From positions 1 to 11,186 of the forward strand of contig JALKBU010001427.1 of NCBI GenBank assembly GCA_023091735.1: DNA of 11,186 nt, written 5' to 3'. Shown here piece by piece: positions 8,698-11,186 of this stretch (positions are counted from its first letter, which is position 1; the number at the start of each line of letters is the position of its first letter). The translations under genes and the position numbers were made by a program. This stretch comes from Trichomonas tenax. Its lineage: Eukaryota > Parabasalia > Trichomonadida > Trichomonadidae. The notes under the pieces are model-generated. The model was not told where the DNA came from, ran no database searches, and saw only the letters and a program-made list of their open reading frames with translations.

Positions 8698-8767
8698 TGG
8701 GAATATGTTCCTGCCTTGTAAAAAAATTTATGCATCATAATGAATGTTTTACTTCAAGGGGTGAAAT

Positions 8768-9013
8768 TTACTCCATAAGTTTTGAAAGGTCATCACTGGA
8801 CTTGTTCTCCTTTGGTATTAGCGGTGTTGCCTCTTCGTAATACCTCGGAGAAGCGTACTGTTGTGTTGTTCTGCAAGCCATGTAGACAACAACAACGAAC
8901 ATGAATAGCATCATGAAGAAGAAGTACAGCATAACCGAAATCGTCAGCATCTGGATTCTCTCCTTCACGAACTTGACATCTTCATCGTAGCCCATTATTT
9001 TTGAACCTGTCAT
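8768..9013 (-). CDS. Small single-pass membrane protein of the Maverick
   Basis: An intact 81-residue protein. A charged N-terminus (about residues 1-20, including DEDVKFVKER) is followed by one long hydrophobic segment (about 21-46, rich in Met, Phe and Val: MLYFFFMMLFMFVVVVYMA). A polar tail follows with tyrosines, a PLIP motif and a Lys/Asp/Ser-rich end (PKENKSSDDLSKLME). It is predicted as a single transmembrane helix without a classical cleavable signal peptide, since the charged stretch is too long. It diverges from the + gene at 9042. Small hydrophobic proteins occur in many large DNA elements and viruses, but no specific role can be assigned. Its frame is undamaged, unlike most of its neighbours. 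Confidence 0.7.
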   Translation of the reverse strand: MTGSKIMGYDEDVKFVKERIQMLTISVMLYFFFMMLFMFVVVVYMACRTTQQYASPRYYEEATPLIPKENKSSDDLSKLME

Positions 9014-9041
9014 GTAATTAATTTAAAGTGTCAAATCAAAG

Positions 9042-9257
9042 GTGCGACCGCTCGAACCTAAGTTCTGGATGGTCATGAATCATGGCGAGCCGAACGAGAG
9101 CATCATGTACTTCAACTACTATGCTCGTGAGCTCCTTCCAAACGAGGATGGAACATTTCGTCTTGCACCACCTCGTCGCCATCGAACAAGAGCTGAGATT
9201 GAAGAAAGCATTGCAGCCCTAGAACGTGCTGTCGGCAATTTGCTGAACAATAATTAG
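9042..9257 (+). CDS. Small Maverick protein, start codon apparently lost
   Basis: The frame ending at TAG 9255-9257 encodes about 62-71 residues: an N-terminal part (WMVMNHGEPNESIMYFNYY), a proline/arginine patch (LAPPRRHRTR) and an amphipathic helix (EIEESIAALERAVGNLLNN). Coding character seems to extend upstream of the first ATG (9069) to a GTG at 9042 (GTG CGA CCG CTC GAA CCT AAG). The next upstream in-frame codon of note is a TAA at 9024. GTG is not an expected start in a protist nucleus, so either translation starts at 9069 or an original ATG at 9042 mutated to GTG. The Pro/Arg patch could contact nucleic acid, which is speculative. It diverges from the membrane-protein gene and converges on the 9461-9273 remnant 15 bases away. 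Family not recognised. Confidence 0.5.
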   Translation: MRPLEPKFWMVMNHGEPNESIMYFNYYARELLPNEDGTFRLAPPRRHRTRAEIEESIAALERAVGNLLNNN

Positions 9258-9272
9258 AATAAAAAGTAATTT

Positions 9273-9461
9273 TTATTTAGCCAAATTGTAAAACTCTTTC
9301 ATTGAGCTTAAATCGCTCAGGAGGTCAATGACACACACACAATGTGCACTCTGGCCAACTAAAGTTGGCCGCCGTGCACTGCTTCGCCTGTGTTTTTGTG
9401 TTTTTGGGGCTTCAATTTTAAGAAATTTGTGTTTTTGAAGGCTTGTTTGAGCAATTGTGGC
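9273..9461 (-). pseudogene. 3' end of a further minus-strand element gene
   Basis: A minus-strand frame, open after a TAA at 9464-9462 and ending at TAA 9275-9273, has no ATG until near its end. Its last 20 or so codons (VIDLLSDLSSMKEFYNLAK) look like genuine protein and the stop is followed by TAAAAAT. The stop lies 15 bases from the convergent + gene's stop, the same compact spacing as the other gene pairs in the element. Upstream the translation becomes low-complexity and basic (KTQKHRRSSARRPTLVGQ) and includes a strong hairpin (9344-9379). The rest of the gene was probably lost where the repeat-rich DNA begins. It could alternatively be the last exon-like end of a repeat-encoded protein. 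Confidence 0.4.
9344..9379. repeat. Strong two-part hairpin inside the gene remnant
   Basis: GTGCAC-TCT-GGCCAAC-TAAA-GTTGGCC-GCC-GTGCAC: a 7-bp perfect stem around a 4-base loop, then a 3x3 internal mismatch, then a 6-bp stem. It follows a (CA)5 run and is GC-rich in an AT-rich setting. It marks the transition from coding-like to repeat-like sequence. Confidence 0.75.
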
Positions 9462-9654
9462 TTAAAATAAAATTGAAAAATTGAAAATGGCAAAAATAGA
9501 ATTTAAAAATTTGAATTTTGAATTTTTAATTTTAAAAATTTTGATTTGTTTTTGTGTTTTGCATTATTTCGAACGTTTGTTTTGTTGAAAGTTGTGTTTG
9601 ACATATTTCGAACGTTAAATTGTTTTGTTTTGATTTGAAGTTGTGTCTTGACAA
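9462..9654. other. AT-rich low-complexity stretch
   Basis: Runs of AATTTTTAATTTTAAAAATTTTGA and TTTG-rich sequence, with two TTTCGAACGTT motifs (around 9568 and 9608). No gene is supported; the minus-strand open frame at 9532-9852 is low-complexity and crosses repeat boundaries. Confidence 0.5.
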
Positions 9655-9730
9655 AGTGGCACAAATAGTGTTGAGAGCCGTGTTGAGAGGTTCAAACAAG
9701 TGTTGAGAGCTGTGTTTGAGGTTCGAACTG

Positions 9731-9824
9731 ATGGCCGTGGACACATTTTTAGACATTGCTTTCAACCGATAAATAAGGTGTGTTTTTATATGTTGTCCTG
9801 TGTGTCTAGGGTGTCCACGGTCAT
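9731..9824. repeat. Short inverted repeat of the ACCGTGGACAC motif
   Basis: ATGGCCGTGGACAC (9731-9744) and GTGTCCACGGTCAT (9811-9824) match as inverted repeats at 13 of 14 positions. The right arm is also part of the longer inverted block at 9809-9868. Confidence 0.65.
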
Positions 9825-9868
9825 AAAAATGTTTTAAAAAGTGTGACAACATGACATTTTGACAACAC
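9809..9868 (-). repeat. Inverted copy of the 68-bp landmark block
   Basis: This segment is the reverse complement of the block at 10300-10360. A 21-bp end (9809-9829) and a 25-bp end (9844-9868) match exactly, separated by about 14 diverged bases. It therefore faces the two direct copies across tandem array I. Confidence 0.85.
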
Positions 9869-10299
9869 GTGTTAGAGCTGTGTTTAGGGGTTCAAACAAG
9901 TGTTGAGAGCTGTGTTTAGAGGTTCAAACAAGTGTTTAGAGCTGTGTTTAGAGCCTGTGTTGAGAGCCGTGCTTAGGGGTTCGAACGAGTGTTGAGAGCT
10001 GTGTTGAACGTTTGTCTGTTTATGTGTTGAACGTTTGCCTGTTTATGTGTTAGAGCCTGTGTTTAGCCTGTGTCTGTTTATGTGTTGAGACCTGTGTTAG
10101 AGCCTGTGTTGAGAGCTGTGTTGAACGTTTGTCTGTTTATGTGTTGAGACCTGTGTTGAGAGCTGTGTTGAACGTTTGTCTGTTTATGTGTTGAGACCTG
10201 TGTTAGAGCCTGTGTTGAACGTTTGTCTGTTTATGTGTTAGAGCCTGTGTTGAACGTTTGTCTGTTTATATGTTAGAGCCTGTGTTAGAGCCTGTTTAT

Positions 10300-10460
10300 G
10301 TGTTGTCAAAATGTCATGTTGTCAATTGTTTTATAATCTTTTTTATGACCGTGGACACCCTGGACAGTTGAAAAGTATATATTAAAAACGTACAAAAATA
10401 TCAGCTGAAGTGAATTTTGACCCTGGACAGCACCCTGTCCACTGTCCATGGACAGACAAA
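10300..10460 (+). repeat. Landmark block, direct copy 1
   Basis: The segment 10301-10368 is identical over 68 bp to 10727-10794. Similarity continues with gaps through ATTAAAAACGT, ATCAGCTGAAGTGAATTTTGACC and CTGGACAG, to ACAAATGTTCAGCCTGTG. Copy 1 ends in a perfect palindrome (10442-10455). It is not a tandem repeat itself but separates two arrays. Confidence 0.85.
10442..10455. repeat. 14-bp perfect palindrome
   Basis: CTGTCCATGGACAG is perfectly self-complementary. It is preceded by GGACAG (10425-10430) and CTGTCC (10435-10440), so two GGACAG/CTGTCC inverted pairs are nested within about 30 bases. Confidence 0.8.
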
Positions 10461-10490
10461 AACGTTCATAAAACTTCAAAAACAAATGTT

Positions 10491-10726
10491 CAGCCTGTGT
10501 TGAGAGCTGTGTCTGTTTATATGTTGAACGTTTGTCTGTTTTATATGTTAGAGACTGTGTTAGAGCCTGTGTTGAGACTGTGTTGAGACATGTGTTTGAG
10601 CTGTGTTGAACGTTTGTTGAGAGCTGTGTTTGAGCTGTGTTGAACGTTTGTTGAGAGCTGTGTTTGAGCTGTGTTGAACGTTTGTTGAGAGCTGTGTTGA
10701 ACGTTTGTCTGTTTATGTGCTTAACC
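10491..10726. repeat. Tandem-repeat array II, including a 34-bp period
   Basis: It starts with the same 12-mer and 23-mer units as array I, then changes to a regular 34-bp unit containing GTTGAACGTTTGTTGAGAGCTGTGTTTGAGCT. GAACGTTT falls at 10608, 10642 and 10676, two exact 34-bp intervals. A last 23-mer type unit leads into the second landmark block. Confidence 0.85.
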
Positions 10727-10900
10727 TGTTGTCAAAATGTCATGTTGTCAATTGTTTTATAATCTTTTTTATGACCGTGGACACCCTGGACAGTGAAAAG
10801 GAACATATTAAAAACGTGCGAAAACATCAGCTGAAGTGAATTTTGACCGTGCCAAACTGTCCTGGACAGTCCACAGTGAAGAAAACAAACAAAAAACAAA
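10727..10900 (+). repeat. Landmark block, direct copy 2
   Basis: The second direct copy of the block at 10300, offset by 426 bp, starts with the identical 68 bp (10727-10794) and then diverges by substitutions and small indels. It carries its own GGACAG palindrome (10856-10870). It is followed by an A-rich stretch ending ACAAATGTTCAGCCTGTG, as copy 1 is. Confidence 0.85.
10856..10870. repeat. 15-bp interrupted palindrome
   Basis: ACTGTCC-T-GGACAGT is a perfect 7-bp inverted repeat around one base, in the position that corresponds to the GGACAG pairs of copy 1. The exact sequence differs from copy 1 but the symmetry is retained. Confidence 0.75.
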
Positions 10901-11009
10901 TGTTCAGCCTGTGCTCAGCCTGTGTTCAGCCTGTGTTTAGCCTGTGTTTAGCCTGTGCTCAGCCTGTGTTTAGCCTGTGCTCAGCCTGTGTTTAGCCTGT
11001 GCTCAGCCT
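10901..11009. repeat. 11-bp tandem array III (GTGYTYAGCCT)
   Basis: Ten adjacent copies, the first one base short, fall into three variants: GTGCTCAGCCT, GTGTTCAGCCT and GTGTTTAGCCT. From 10944 the GTGTTT and GTGCTC forms alternate strictly (10944, 10955, 10966, 10977, 10988, 10999), so the current expansion unit is a 22-bp dimer. Confidence 0.9.
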
Positions 11010-11186
11010 GTGTTTGAACCAAAGTGAAGAAAACAAACAAAAAAAAGTTCATAAAGTGCTTGAGACTGTGTTTAGCATGTGTCGAGACTTGTGCTTGAAC
11101 GTTTGTTGAGAGTTGTGTTGAACCAAAGTGAAGAGCGTGTGTTCATGAAACTTTAAAAACAAATGTTCGCATTGTGTCGAGACTTG
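11010..11186. repeat. Degenerate continuation of the repeat field
   Basis: Mixed units include GAACCAAAGTGAAGA twice (11015 and about 11121), AAACAAATGTTC and GTGTCGAGACTTG twice (the second at the window end), with one GAACGTTT. The repeat field is not finished at the window edge. No gene is visible. Confidence 0.6.

Larger units (their letters stand above)
3508..9461. mobile_element. Degenerate Maverick/Polinton element (partial)
   Basis: A family B, protein-primed-type DNA polymerase with small accessory genes on both strands and a capsid-like remnant identifies Maverick/Polinton DNA. The bounds given span only recognisable element genes. The left junction with host DNA is somewhere between 3369 and 3508. 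The right end may be in the repeat field after 9462 or beyond the window. Complete Mavericks are usually about 15-20 kb with long terminal inverted repeats and also carry integrase, packaging ATPase and cysteine protease genes, none of which I find here. No terminal inverted repeat is visible at the left edge, and the capsid-like gene there looks 5'-truncated, so this copy is probably broken at that side. Most of its genes are disrupted. Confidence 0.8.
9655..10299. repeat. Modular tandem-repeat array I (12-bp and 23-bp units)
   Basis: The best-ordered part (about 9990-10299) is built from 12-mers of the form GTGTTGAGAGCT, GTGTTGAGACCT and GTGTTAGAGCCT, and a 23-mer GTGTTGAACGTTTGTCTGTTTAT. 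The GAACGTTT core recurs at 10006, 10029, 10123, 10170, 10217 and 10252, giving spacings of 23, 94, 47, 47 and 35. These equal 23 plus about 0, 6, 2, 2 and 1 twelve-mers. The earlier part (9655-9990) carries looser copies containing GGTTCAAACAAGTGTT. It is strongly strand-asymmetric: the + strand is G/T-rich and nearly free of C. Confidence 0.85.

Noticed and set aside
3508..9461. Reassigned stop codons (alternative genetic code)
   Set aside because: All three stop codons occur inside genes, while TAA, TAG and TGA also end genes here, and the 599-codon host gene has no internal stop.
9532..9852. A 106-codon minus-strand frame in the repeat field
   Set aside because: It is low-complexity (Asn/Thr/Ser/Gln/Lys) and spans the inverted copy of a repeat block and AT-rich filler without any domain signal.
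9655..11186. CRISPR array
   Set aside because: Repeat units are 11, 12, 23 and 34 bp and mostly contiguous with no unique spacers; there are no cas-like genes and the setting is eukaryotic.

Overview
The window looks like eukaryotic (protist) nuclear DNA. A host gene for a four-RRM RNA-binding protein stands next to a decaying copy of a Maverick/Polinton element, the large DNA transposon or virus-like element that carries a protein-primed family B DNA polymerase. AT-rich intergenic DNA, an intronless host gene with an apparently very short leader, TAAA-type motifs at gene ends and a Maverick beside a host gene all fit a parabasalid such as Trichomonas or Tritrichomonas. This is an inference; other Maverick-bearing protists such as Entamoeba are not excluded.

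Layout. Positions 1-1568 hold no gene. They contain a MITE-like unit bounded by 17-bp perfect inverted repeats (202-218 and 1322-1338), a 45-bp pure pyrimidine run and two small hairpins. Positions 1569-3368 (+) encode the intact 599-residue RRM protein with an in-frame 30-bp minisatellite. The Maverick material begins between 3369 and about 3508 and runs to at least 9461. It comprises a capsid-like remnant (3508-3852, +), a one-base-frameshifted small gene (3894-4339, +), DNA polymerase B (8108-4371, -), a 68-residue ORF (8184-8390, +), a nonsense-interrupted gene (8697-8416, -), a single-pass membrane protein (9013-8768, -), a small basic/acidic protein whose start seems lost (9042-9257, +) and the 3' end of another minus-strand gene (9461-9273). 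From about 9655 to the end of the window lie modular tandem repeats of 11-, 12- and 23-bp units, broken up by a longer block present twice directly and once inverted.

The most striking point is how the element is decaying. The polymerase reading frame is continuous for 1246 codons with no indel, but five in-frame stop codons split it. The capsid-like remnant shows the same pattern with five TAA codons in one unbroken frame, and the 8697-8416 gene has two. That is twelve nonsense codons against one visible indel across about 4.8 kb of coding sequence.

The element's genes are very tightly packed: convergent pairs are separated by only 31, 25 and 15 bases, and divergent pairs by 75 and about 28-55 bases. 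The polymerase would replicate the element from a protein primer, the capsid-like gene suggests virion formation, and the small membrane protein has no known role. The integrase, packaging ATPase and maturation protease expected of a full Maverick are not in this window.
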